DNA of 64,000 bases from SAR116 cluster bacterium AG-426-B08 (GTDB lineage Bacteria; Pseudomonadota; Alphaproteobacteria; Puniceispirillales; Marisalimonadaceae). The stretch spans positions 20,336 through 84,335 of the forward strand of contig QCNN01000003.1 of NCBI GenBank assembly GCA_003213175.1. Reading direction: 5' to 3'. Under the pieces are notes generated by a model that saw only the letters and a list, made by a program, of their open reading frames with translations, was not told where the DNA came from and searched no databases. Below, piece by piece: positions 8,589 to 17,037 of the stretch. The translations under genes were made by a program, and so were the position numbers. The number at the start of each line of letters is the position of its first letter. The first letter of the stretch is position 1.

Positions 8589-9215
8589 ATGTCTGTAAAA
8601 ATTTTAAATCATCCGCTTATTGATCATCATATGAATAAACTAAGATCAAAAGATACAAACAACTTTGATTTTCGAATTAGTGCCAAAATAGTTTCAAATT
8701 TAATGGGATATGAGATTTTTAAAAGTTTGAGTACTGAAAATGTACAAATTAATACTCCTCTTGAAAAATTTAAGGGTAGAGAAGTAAAAAAACCATTTCC
8801 ATGTTTGGTATCAATTTTAAGAGCAGGTTCAATAATTGTTGACGGATTACTTGAAGTATTTCCGAATTGTTCAGTTGGTCATATTGGCATTTATAGAGAT
8901 CATAAAACTTTATTACCAAAAGACTATTTAACAAAATTACCTAATAATATTCATAAAAAAAAAGTTTTTTTATGTGATCCAATGCTAGCTACTGGGGGCA
9001 GTGCAATAAGGGCTATTGAGGTTTTAAATGAAAATAATTGTTACGACATTAGTTTAATTTGTCTATTAGCTTGTGATGAAGGAATAAATTTAACTTTAAA
9101 AAAATATCCTAAAACCAATATTTTTGCCGCTCAAAAGGATCCTGTATTAAATAAAAAAGGGTATATTTTACCTGGTCTAGGAGATGCTGGAGATAGAATT
9201 TATGGTACAGAATAA
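8589..9215 (+). CDS. upp: uracil phosphoribosyltransferase
   Basis: Makes UMP from uracil and PRPP. At 208 residues it is the usual length, begins with the family hallmark NHPLIDHHMNKLR, and has the PRPP-binding loop LCDPMLATGGSA near residue 130. The C-terminal YILPGLGDAGDRIYGT forms the uracil-binding region. It is the last gene of the transporter-racemase operon, six bases after the racemase stop. Its presence there suggests that the imported or catabolised compounds include pyrimidines, or that uracil released in the pathway is salvaged. Confidence 0.96.
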   Translation: MSVKILNHPLIDHHMNKLRSKDTNNFDFRISAKIVSNLMGYEIFKSLSTENVQINTPLEKFKGREVKKPFPCLVSILRAGSIIVDGLLEVFPNCSVGHIGIYRDHKTLLPKDYLTKLPNNIHKKKVFLCDPMLATGGSAIRAIEVLNENNCYDISLICLLACDEGINLTLKKYPKTNIFAAQKDPVLNKKGYILPGLGDAGDRIYGTE

Positions 9216-9246
9216 TTTTCTTAATTTAAAAAATATTTTGTTAATT

Positions 9247-9289
9247 CTTTAAAACTGCATACAATTAAAATGTTTTAATCGTTTTAAAG
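9247..9289 (+). promoter_or_regulatory. nested dyad overlapping the ribosome-binding site of the DapA-family gene
   Basis: CTTTAAAAC (9247-9255) pairs perfectly with GTTTTAAAG (9281-9289), and between them ATTAAAA/TTTTAAT (9264-9279) forms a second hairpin. The 3' outer arm runs into the AAAGG Shine-Dalgarno site of the gene starting at 9298, so a folded leader would hide it. It may be a translational switch, an operator or chance pairing in AT-rich DNA. Confidence 0.35.
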
Positions 9290-9297
9290 GTAATTAA

Positions 9298-10248
9298 ATG
9301 CCAAACAATTTATCAAATGCACAAGGTGTTTATGCCATTGCAACAACACCCTTTTTAGATAATGGAGAAGTTGATTTTAACTCTGTAGATAAATTATCTG
9401 ATTATTACTTAGAATGTGGTTCAACAGGAATTACAATTTTAGGTGTAATGGGAGAAGCGCCAAAACTTAATTTAGATGAACAAAAAAAACTTGTTAAAAG
9501 ATATGTTAAAAATCTTCGCGACAAAATGCCAATTATTATAGGCGTAAGTAATCCAGGGCTCGATAACCTAAGAAATATTGCTATTGAAGGAATGGAAATG
9601 GGTGCAAATGGAGTAATGGTTGCAGGAATAAATGGTTTAAAAAACGATGAACAAATTGAAAATTACTTTGAACAAGTTGTTCAATATCTAGACAGTATTC
9701 CAATATGTGTACAGGATTATCCGCCCACAACAAACGTATATTTTTCTGTATCTACAATAGAAAAAGTTTTTTCAAAATATCCACAGTTTGAAATGTTTAA
9801 ACATGAAGATTGCCCAGGCCATAAAAAATTAACTCAATTGATAAATTCAAGAGAAAATTTAGGAAGAAAAAAATATAGCATATTAGTTGGTAATGGAGGT
9901 CTTTATGTACCACAAGAGCTCTATAGAGGGGCAGATGGTATAATGACGGGATTTGCATTTACTTCAATGTTAGTTGAAGTGTTTGATCTTTTCAAAAAAG
10001 GTTTAAAAGAAGAATCTGAAAATTTATTTGATTTATACTTACCTTTAATTAGACATGAACAGCAGTTTGGAATTGGTTTAGCAATTAGAAAAGAAGTGCT
10101 GAGAAAAATAGGCGTCATTTCATCATCTAAAACCAGGTCTCCAGGCCCAAAACTTGATGAGAATGATTTAGAAGAATTAGAACGTCTATTGTCAAGGTTG
10201 AAAAAAAACCTTGAAACGAAGAGTCTTTCTGTACCCAAAGGCATTTGA
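9298..10248 (+). CDS. DapA/NAL-superfamily class I aldolase or lyase
   Basis: A 316-residue member of the dihydrodipicolinate synthase/N-acetylneuraminate lyase superfamily, TIM-barrel enzymes that bind an oxo-acid as a Schiff base. The catalytic lysine is K168 in EMFKHEDCPG and the tyrosine Y141 in VCVQDYPP-like context. The pyruvate-binding GTTGE of true DapA is replaced by GVMGE, so lysine biosynthesis is unlikely. It sits between upp and a racemase in the purine/hydantoin island with its own leader. The real substrate is unknown; a retro-aldol or dehydratase step on a ureide or hydantoin-derived oxo-acid is a hypothesis only. Confidence 0.8.
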   Translation: MPNNLSNAQGVYAIATTPFLDNGEVDFNSVDKLSDYYLECGSTGITILGVMGEAPKLNLDEQKKLVKRYVKNLRDKMPIIIGVSNPGLDNLRNIAIEGMEMGANGVMVAGINGLKNDEQIENYFEQVVQYLDSIPICVQDYPPTTNVYFSVSTIEKVFSKYPQFEMFKHEDCPGHKKLTQLINSRENLGRKKYSILVGNGGLYVPQELYRGADGIMTGFAFTSMLVEVFDLFKKGLKEESENLFDLYLPLIRHEQQFGIGLAIRKEVLRKIGVISSSKTRSPGPKLDENDLEELERLLSRLKKNLETKSLSVPKGI

Positions 10249-10258
10249 AGGATTCATT

Positions 10259-11008
10259 TTGAAAATCTTATTATATAATCCAAACACAACCCAATCAATT
10301 ACTGATAAATTGTATAATACTGCTAAATTAGTTACCTCATCTGGAACAGAGCTTGTTCCTATGACTGCAAAAAAAGGATTTCCTTATATTTCTAATGAAG
10401 CAGAAGCACAAATTTCTGGAACAACTGTTTTAGAAGTTATAGCAAAAGAGCATAGAAATTATAATGCTGCAATAATTGCTGCCTTTGGAGATCCTGGTCT
10501 AAAAGCAGCAAGATCACTATTTCATATACCAATTGTAGGTTTAGGTGAGGCAGCTATGTTGAGTGCTTGTTTGTTTGGCAAAAAATTTGGTATCATATCA
10601 TTTACTAATAATATGTCTGCATGGTATGAGGAAAGTGTTGAAACACTTGGTCTTAAAGATAGATATGCAGGATTTAGAGCAATTGATAGTGTTATTTTGT
10701 CTATAGACAAAATACAATCAGTCCAGAAAAAAAATTTGATAAAATCAGCAAAAGATTCTGTGGAAATTGATGGTGCGGATGTAATAATTTTTGCTGGAGC
10801 ACCTCTTTCAGGGTTTAAAAAAAAAGTAGAGGATAAAATCTCAGTTCCAATTATTGATTGTGCTGAAGCCGCTGTTAAGCAAGCTGAGTTATCTGTTGCA
10901 ATGACTAATAAATTTTCGAATAAGAAAAGTTATAAAACAAAATTACCTCCAAAAAAATCTATTGGTTTAAATAAAACGTTGTCAGATTATTTCTCACATG
11001 AAATTTAG
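10259..11008 (+). CDS. Asp/Glu/hydantoin racemase family protein, copy 2
   Basis: A second racemase-family protein, about 249 residues from the preferred start. The track ATG at 10211 lies deep inside the preceding gene. A TTG at 10259 gives the family N-terminus KILLYNPNTT and has a GAAGGA Shine-Dalgarno site about 7 bases upstream, so I prefer it. The C-terminal IIFAGAPLSGF segment has Ala where copy 1 has the second catalytic Cys (GCAGM), and the first site reads AAFGDPGLKAAR without Cys. Loss of both cysteines suggests it is not a standard two-base racemase; it may be an isomerase or lyase of the same fold. It is 12 bases upstream of the PuuE-like gene. Confidence 0.78.
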   Translation: MKILLYNPNTTQSITDKLYNTAKLVTSSGTELVPMTAKKGFPYISNEAEAQISGTTVLEVIAKEHRNYNAAIIAAFGDPGLKAARSLFHIPIVGLGEAAMLSACLFGKKFGIISFTNNMSAWYEESVETLGLKDRYAGFRAIDSVILSIDKIQSVQKKNLIKSAKDSVEIDGADVIIFAGAPLSGFKKKVEDKISVPIIDCAEAAVKQAELSVAMTNKFSNKKSYKTKLPPKKSIGLNKTLSDYFSHEI

Positions 11009-11020
11009 TTTCAGTCAGCA

Positions 11021-11932
11021 ATGCAAGATAAAGAATTAAATAAAAGAAATTTTTTTGGTTATGGAGATACAAAACTTAAGATTAATTGGCCAGGTAATAA
11101 AAAAATAGCTCTATCAATTGTTGTGAATATTGAAGAAGGTGCTGAACTATCTGTCAGTTCAGGTGATAGTATAAACGAATATATCTATGAAAATAATAAA
11201 ATAAAATTAGAAAATAACTTGCCTGATCTTTGTATGGAATCTCATTTTGAGTATGGCTTACGTTCAGGTTTTTGGAGAATCATTCATTTATTAGATGAAT
11301 ACAAATTGCCAGTCACATTTAGTTGCTGTTCCCAAGCATTAGAAAAATCACCTTGGCTAATAAAAGAAATATTGAATAGAGGGCATGAAATATCTGCACA
11401 TGGTGTAAAGTGGATTTCACATTTTAATTTAAGTGAAAACGAAGAAAGAAAAATTATAAACAAATGTTATAATGACATATTAAAATTAACTGGTAAACCA
11501 CCTTTGGGGTGGCATACGAAATCTGCAACTTCAATCAATACAAGAAAACTATTATTGGAACATGGAGGGTTTTTATATGACTCTAATGCATACAATGATG
11601 ATTTGCCTTACAAAGTAAATTTTAAAAATAAGTCTATTATTGTAATACCTTATGCATTTGATACCAATGATATGAGATATGAGTCTAATGGAGGATTTGT
11701 TCAATCAGATGATTTTTTTATTTACTGCAAGGGTGCATTTGACCAGCTTTTATTAGAAACTAGAGATGAAAAATTAAAAATGATGTCAATAGGATTACAT
11801 CCACGAATCATTGGCCGTCCAGGTAGAATCAATGGTCTAAAAAAGTTGTTGGACTACATAAGTATATCAGAAAAAACCTGGGTTGCAAAAAGAGAGGAAA
11901 TAGCAAAATTTTGGGCAGGAGTTAAATTGTAA
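11021..11932 (+). CDS. puuE: PuuE-type allantoinase (polysaccharide deacetylase fold)
   Basis: A 303-residue NodB-homology protein that resembles PuuE, the metal-independent allantoinase that opens allantoin to allantoate. The N-terminal FGYGDTKLKINWPGNKKIAL, VVNIEEGAELS and the EISAHGVKWISHFNLSE histidine-rich segment are typical of this branch, as is LHPRIIGRPGR near the end. It follows the second racemase by 12 bases and would feed the allantoicase at 1.2 kb. PuuE and chitin/peptidoglycan deacetylases share the fold; absence of a signal peptide and the neighbours favour allantoinase. Confidence 0.85.
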   Translation: MQDKELNKRNFFGYGDTKLKINWPGNKKIALSIVVNIEEGAELSVSSGDSINEYIYENNKIKLENNLPDLCMESHFEYGLRSGFWRIIHLLDEYKLPVTFSCCSQALEKSPWLIKEILNRGHEISAHGVKWISHFNLSENEERKIINKCYNDILKLTGKPPLGWHTKSATSINTRKLLLEHGGFLYDSNAYNDDLPYKVNFKNKSIIVIPYAFDTNDMRYESNGGFVQSDDFFIYCKGAFDQLLLETRDEKLKMMSIGLHPRIIGRPGRINGLKKLLDYISISEKTWVAKREEIAKFWAGVKL

Positions 11933-11997
11933 GCACTCGCCTTTAAAATTGCTAAAACAATTGTCAATTGAACTAACAAATTTAGATCATTGGTTTA

Positions 11998-12026
11998 TTG
12001 ACTCGTGTAAAAAAAAAGATTGAAAT
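11998..12026 (+). promoter_or_regulatory. possible promoter of the TRAP-transporter operon
   Basis: The 167-base gap before the TRAP genes contains TTGACT (11998-12003), a 17-base spacer and TGAAAT as a weak -10. A palindrome CAATTGTCAATTG (11958-11970) lies just upstream and could be an operator. A good AAGGAG Shine-Dalgarno site follows directly before the dctP-like start. The -10 is poor, so the call is tentative. Confidence 0.35.
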
Positions 12027-12099
12027 AATAATAATTACTAACTCAAAAAATTATACTGGAAATTTTTCTAGTGATTAAAATTTTATAAGGAGATTAAAT

Positions 12100-13074
12100 A
12101 TGATACTTAGAAAATTTAGACTTTTGTTAGTTAGTTGTTTAATAGGTCTCTGGACTTTTAGTTCACAAGCAGCTGAGTGGACAATGGCATCTGGATATCC
12201 GAAAAGCAATTTTCATACACAAAACATAATTAAATTCATTGATGATGTAAAATCAGGTTCATCTGTCAAAATAAATTTAAATCCTAACGATACTCTTATC
12301 AAACTTGATGCAATTAAGACATCTTTGCAAAGAGGACAGATACCAATTGGAGAAATAAGATTTGGTATTTATGGAAATGAAGATCCAATGTACATTCTTG
12401 CAGGTTTACCATTTATTGCTCCAGACTATGCTAGTGCATGGTTGTTAAAGGAAGTAAAACATGCGTACCTTCAAGAGAAATTTAATAAGAAAGGACTACG
12501 AATTCTTTACACTTCCCCTTGGCCTGGACAAGGTTTTTATACTAAATTTCCTGTAAATAAAGTTTCAGATTTTAATGGAAAAAAACTTCGCATTTATTCT
12601 ACAGCTACTCAACAAATGGGATCTATGCTAGGTTTTAATGCAACGATTTTACCATTTGCTGAAATACCTCAAGCTTTTTCTACAGGCTTAATAGAAGCAT
12701 TGTTTACAAGTCCACAAACTGGTATTGATATACAAGCATGGGATAATACAAAACATTTTACTTATGCCGGAGCTATCTTTAGTAAAAATGCAGTTATCGT
12801 AACAAATAAAGCTTTTAACGCTTTATCGAAAGCAGATCAAAGTCATGTTTTGGCTGCTGCAGATAGAGCAGAGCTTAGAGGTTGGGAAATGAGTGCTGCA
12901 ACAACTCGAAAACAGATTGGAATACTAGAGAAAAATGGTATGAAATCAAAAAACGCTCCTGATGAAGTGATCTCAAAGATGAAAGAAATTGGTCAAGCCA
13001 TGATGAAAGATTGGAGAAAAAAGGCAAGCCCTGAGGCTAATGCTGTTTTAGATCGTTATCTTTCTATGAGATAA
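12100..13074 (+). CDS. TRAP transporter substrate-binding protein, DctP family
   Basis: A 324-residue periplasmic binding subunit of a tripartite ATP-independent periplasmic transporter. A Sec signal peptide (residues 1-24, cleavage likely after SQA) is followed by EWTMASGYPKSNFHT, and FNGKKLRIYSTATQQMGSMLG matches the DctP ligand-arginine region. DctP proteins bind organic acids, and the conserved Arg in KLRIYS would clamp a carboxylate. The dctQ- and dctM-like genes follow in order, and hydantoinase genes follow them, so an acid such as a hydantoin- or ureide-derived carboxylate is plausible. Ligand not determinable here. Confidence 0.92.
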   Translation: MILRKFRLLLVSCLIGLWTFSSQAAEWTMASGYPKSNFHTQNIIKFIDDVKSGSSVKINLNPNDTLIKLDAIKTSLQRGQIPIGEIRFGIYGNEDPMYILAGLPFIAPDYASAWLLKEVKHAYLQEKFNKKGLRILYTSPWPGQGFYTKFPVNKVSDFNGKKLRIYSTATQQMGSMLGFNATILPFAEIPQAFSTGLIEALFTSPQTGIDIQAWDNTKHFTYAGAIFSKNAVIVTNKAFNALSKADQSHVLAAADRAELRGWEMSAATTRKQIGILEKNGMKSKNAPDEVISKMKEIGQAMMKDWRKKASPEANAVLDRYLSMR

Positions 13075-13090
13075 AATTTAAGAGATAACC

Positions 13091-13606
13091 ATGAGAAAAA
13101 TATTAGATAAAATATACCTTTTAAGTGGTTATCTCTCAGCTATTTTTTTAGCACTTATAGCTTTAACAATTATTGCTCAAATATTAGGTAGATTTGTCAA
13201 TATTACTATAGACTCAACCGAGACTGCCGGTTTTAGTCTGGCTGCCCTAACATTTTTTGGTTTAGCATATACTTTTAGAGGTGGTGAACATATAAGAGTA
13301 ACTTTATTAACTCGGTTGTTAGAAAAAAAAGCTAAAAAATATCAAGAATTATTTGCTTTAACATTTTGTATTTTATTTACAGGATATCTAACATATTGGT
13401 CATGGGATTTCGTTTATTTTTCTTTTATTTTTGATGATATAAGCCCTGGTTTATTAGCTATACCTTTTTGGATACCACGTTTATCAATGTCATTAGGTGT
13501 TACGATATTTTTAATTGCACTTATCGACGACTTTATATTTGTTTTGAATGATCAAGAGGCTTCTTATGATAAGAACGCTTCCCCAATTTTTAAAGATGAT
13601 AAATAA
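13091..13606 (+). CDS. TRAP transporter small permease, DctQ family
   Basis: A 171-residue membrane protein with four predicted spans, starting at residue 10. AALTFFGLAYTFRGGEHIRVTLL between spans 2 and 3 is the hallmark DctQ motif. It lies 16 bases after the binding-protein gene and 13 before the large permease, which is the standard P-Q-M order. It would form the integral membrane complex with the M subunit. Confidence 0.92.
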   Translation: MRKILDKIYLLSGYLSAIFLALIALTIIAQILGRFVNITIDSTETAGFSLAALTFFGLAYTFRGGEHIRVTLLTRLLEKKAKKYQELFALTFCILFTGYLTYWSWDFVYFSFIFDDISPGLLAIPFWIPRLSMSLGVTIFLIALIDDFIFVLNDQEASYDKNASPIFKDDK

Positions 13607-13619
13607 GGATTAATTTTAG

Positions 13620-14921
13620 ATGGCAACGGGATTATCAATTGGTTTATTTTTTCTTCTACTTTTTTTACTTTCTTTAGGTATTTGGGTTGCGCCTGCTTTG
13701 ATTGCAATAGGCTATGTATTACTAGAGTTCTTTACACCAGCGCCAGTAGGTTCATTATTAGCCAGCACAATTTGGGACGCGAGTTGGAATTGGGCTCTGA
13801 CAGCTTTGCCTTTATTTATTTGGATGGGAGAAATTTTGTTTAGGACAAGATTATCTTCAGATATGTTTAAAGGACTTTCCCCGATGCTTTCCAGATTACC
13901 TGGAGGTTTATTGCATGTAAATGTCGTTGGTTGTGGTATTATGGCAGCCGTTGCCGGTTCAAGTGCAGTTACTTGTGCAACCATTGGGCGAATGAGTATA
14001 CCAGAATTAACTAAAAGAAAGTATGATGAAACGTTGAGCATAGGCTCCTTGGCCGGTTCAGGTACTTTGGGTCTCTTGATACCACCATCAATAATGTTAA
14101 TTGTTTATGGAGTATTAGCCCAACAGTCAATTTCACGTCTTTTTATAGCAGGAGTATTACCGGGAATAATGATAATTTTGATTTTTATGTCATATATTTC
14201 CTTAAGATCTATTTTAAATCCCTCATTAGCTCCAAAAGAAAAAAAACGTTATAGTTTTTATGAAAAAATTGTAGCTGGTAAACACTTATTTCCTGTCATA
14301 GGTCTCATTTTTTGTGTTTTAGGTTCTATTTATGGAGGTTATGCAACACCTACAGAAGCAGCTACAATTGGTGTTTGTGGAGCTTTGTTATTAGCTTGGG
14401 CTACTAAAACTTTAAGTTGGCAAAGCTTTAAAGAAAGTTTAATGGGTGCAGTAAAAACCTCATGTATGATTAATTTTATCATAGTTGGAGCAGCATTTTT
14501 GTCGGTTGCAATGGGGTATACAGGTATACCAAAGCAGTTGGGACAAATTGTTAATCAATACGAGTTGTCGCAAATTTCATTGTTAATTATTTTAACTATC
14601 TTATATATATTCCTAGGTTGTTTCTTAGAGGGAACTTCTATGATGGTTCTCACAGCTTCAGTTGTCCTTCCTATGGTTCAAACTGCTGGAATAGATTTAA
14701 TTTGGTTTGGTATTTATACCGTTATTGTAGTAGAGATGGCTCAAATTACACCTCCTGTTGGTTTTAATTTATTTGTTCTACAAGGTATGACAGGAAGAGA
14801 TATACTTAAAATTACTAAGGCAGCTATGCCATTTTTCTTCTTAATGATGTTAGGAATTGTTATTTTAGTGATATTTCCTGAAATCGTAACAGCGCCAGTC
14901 CAATTTATGATTCAAAGATGA
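13620..14921 (+). CDS. TRAP transporter large permease, DctM family
   Basis: A 433-residue protein with about twelve spans that carries the sodium-coupled transport step. Family signatures include AAVAGSSAVTCATIGRMSIPEL near residue 105, AGSGTLGLLIPPSIMLIVYG and the C-terminal ITPPVGFNLFVLQG. An AAGGA Shine-Dalgarno site precedes the ATG. It is the third gene of the P-Q-M set and 45 bases upstream of hyuA, so uptake and hydantoin hydrolysis are probably co-expressed. Confidence 0.95.
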   Translation: MATGLSIGLFFLLLFLLSLGIWVAPALIAIGYVLLEFFTPAPVGSLLASTIWDASWNWALTALPLFIWMGEILFRTRLSSDMFKGLSPMLSRLPGGLLHVNVVGCGIMAAVAGSSAVTCATIGRMSIPELTKRKYDETLSIGSLAGSGTLGLLIPPSIMLIVYGVLAQQSISRLFIAGVLPGIMIILIFMSYISLRSILNPSLAPKEKKRYSFYEKIVAGKHLFPVIGLIFCVLGSIYGGYATPTEAATIGVCGALLLAWATKTLSWQSFKESLMGAVKTSCMINFIIVGAAFLSVAMGYTGIPKQLGQIVNQYELSQISLLIILTILYIFLGCFLEGTSMMVLTASVVLPMVQTAGIDLIWFGIYTVIVVEMAQITPPVGFNLFVLQGMTGRDILKITKAAMPFFFLMMLGIVILVIFPEIVTAPVQFMIQR

Positions 14922-14966
14922 TTTGCACTAAGTTATTATGAATAGAGAATTTTAAGAGGCAAACGA

Positions 14967-17036
14967 ATGAGATTAGCTATTGATATAGGTGGAACTTTTA
15001 CAGATTTAGTTTTAGAAAAAAATAAAACTTTATACACAAAAAAAGTACTTACATCTGTCGAAAAACCAGAAATAGCAGTTCTTGAAGGTGTTTTAGAGTT
15101 ATTGCATGAGAATAATGTTGAACCTAGTCAAATTGATATGATTATCCATGGTACAACCTTAGCGACAAATGCTGTTATAGAAAGAAAGGGTGCTCACAGT
15201 TGTTTTATTACAACCTCAGGTTTTAGAGATGTATTAGATATTGGATATGAAAGTAGGTTCGATCAATATGATTTGTTATTAGAGAAGACTTTGTCAATTG
15301 TACCAAGAAAGTATAGGTATGTTGTGGAAGAGAGAACTGATGTTGATGGAAAAATTTTAAAACCTCTAAATATTAAAAACTTAGACCCCATATTTAATAA
15401 AATTAGTAAAGAAAAATTTGAAAGTATTGGTATTGGATTTTTGCATTCATACGCAAATCCAAAAAATGAAATTGTTTTAAGAGAGTTATTAAGTAAAAAG
15501 TTTCCAGATATAAAAATAAGTATTTCTTCCGAAGTTTGTCCTGAGATAAGAGAATATGAAAGATTTACAACGACAGTTATAAATAGTTACATTAAACCAT
15601 TAATTTCACGATATCTTGATAATCTTAAAAAAAGTTTAGTTAATAAGGGCTTTAATTGTTCATTTTTGCTTATGACCTCGGGAGGTAGTTTGACTAATGT
15701 TGAAAATGCTACAGATCACCCGATAAGATTAGTTGAGTCTGGACCAGCTGGTGGTGTAATTTTAGCAACATCAATAGCCAAAGAGTTAGATTTAAAACAA
15801 GTAATATCATTTGATATGGGGGGAACAACGGCTAAAATAACTCTTATTGAGAATAAGTCTCCTAACAAAGCAAGAGAGTTTGAGGTTGATAGAAAATCTA
15901 GGTTTAAAAAAGGTAGTGGTCTTCCAATTAGGATACCAGTGATTGAGATGGTTGAAATTGGAGCTGGAGGTGGATCGATAGCAAGAGTTAATAAATTAGA
16001 TCAAATTACAATTGGTCCAGATAGTGCTGGAGCAGATCCTGGACCTGCATGCTATGGTCTAGGTGGACAGGAACCAACAATAACAGATGCAGACTTAATA
16101 ATAGGAAAAATAAATCCAGATAATTTTGCTTCTGGAAAAATTAAATTGTTTCGTAAAAAAAGTGAGTTGGCAATAAGGGAGAAAATTTCAAAACCATTAA
16201 AACTTAATCTTGAAATGTCAGCATTGGGCATAACAGAAATGGTAGATGAAACAATGGCAAATGCTGCTAGAGTTCATGCAGTTGAGCAAGGTCAAGATAC
16301 GGAAAATAAAACCTTAATAGCTTTTGGTGGGGCAGCTCCCTTGCATGTTTCAAGAATTGCAGAGAAGTTAAAAGTAAGAAAAATCATAATACCAACTAAC
16401 GCAAGTGTTGGTTCAGCAGTAGGTTTTTTATTAGCTCCCGTTGGTTATGAAGTTATTAAAAGCATGAGGTTTTTTCTTCGTGATTTTAAACCAAAAATAG
16501 TAAATGACTTATTAAGTAAAATGAATAGTGAAGCTGAAAAGGTTATAAATATAAAAAATACTTCTAAAAATTTTAACTTAGAAAGATTTGTCTATATGCG
16601 TTACTTTGGTCAAGGTCATGAAATTAAGGTTAAAATAGATAATAGAAACTTTAATTTAAAAGACACAAATTATCTTAAAAAGAACTTTGAAATTGAATAT
16701 AAAAAATTGTATGGCAGAATACTACCTCATGCTGAGATTGAAGTATTAACTTGGGCAGTTTCACTAATAAATAAAATTAAAAAAGAAAAGAAAATAAAGC
16801 CAATTAAATCTAAAATTTATAAAGGTAAATCACAAATTACTAAAATCATAAATGTGAAAAAATCAAAATTTATTAATACGAAGACATATACTAGAAAAGA
16901 CTTATTGCCTGGAAATATAATTAAAGGTGCATGCGTTTTAGTTGAGGATCAAACAACTATAATTGTTAGTGATAATTTTCAGACAAAAGTTTTATCCAAT
17001 AATTATTTGGAAATTGAAATGATTAAAGGAAAATAA
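14967..17036 (+). CDS. hyuA: N-methylhydantoinase A / hydantoinase subunit HyuA
   Basis: A 689-residue ATP-dependent hydantoinase/oxoprolinase family A subunit. The N-terminal AIDIGGTFTDLVLE and internal ISFDMGGTTAKI are the two actin-like phosphate-binding loops, HGTTLATNAVIERKGA and EIGAGGGSIA are family signatures, and AGADPGPACYGLGG follows. It hydrolyses a cyclic imide or amide with ATP together with the B subunit encoded one base downstream. Family members include N-methylhydantoinase, 5-oxoprolinase and acetone carboxylase; the hydantoin-racemase neighbours favour a hydantoin-like substrate. Confidence 0.88.
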   Translation: MRLAIDIGGTFTDLVLEKNKTLYTKKVLTSVEKPEIAVLEGVLELLHENNVEPSQIDMIIHGTTLATNAVIERKGAHSCFITTSGFRDVLDIGYESRFDQYDLLLEKTLSIVPRKYRYVVEERTDVDGKILKPLNIKNLDPIFNKISKEKFESIGIGFLHSYANPKNEIVLRELLSKKFPDIKISISSEVCPEIREYERFTTTVINSYIKPLISRYLDNLKKSLVNKGFNCSFLLMTSGGSLTNVENATDHPIRLVESGPAGGVILATSIAKELDLKQVISFDMGGTTAKITLIENKSPNKAREFEVDRKSRFKKGSGLPIRIPVIEMVEIGAGGGSIARVNKLDQITIGPDSAGADPGPACYGLGGQEPTITDADLIIGKINPDNFASGKIKLFRKKSELAIREKISKPLKLNLEMSALGITEMVDETMANAARVHAVEQGQDTENKTLIAFGGAAPLHVSRIAEKLKVRKIIIPTNASVGSAVGFLLAPVGYEVIKSMRFFLRDFKPKIVNDLLSKMNSEAEKVINIKNTSKNFNLERFVYMRYFGQGHEIKVKIDNRNFNLKDTNYLKKNFEIEYKKLYGRILPHAEIEVLTWAVSLINKIKKEKKIKPIKSKIYKGKSQITKIINVKKSKFINTKTYTRKDLLPGNIIKGACVLVEDQTTIIVSDNFQTKVLSNNYLEIEMIKGK

Positions 17037-17037
17037 A

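Noticed and set aside
9298-10248. Annotation as dapA (lysine biosynthesis)
   Set aside because: The catalytic Lys and Tyr are present but the GTTGE substrate motif is GVMGE and the neighbourhood is purine/hydantoin catabolism.
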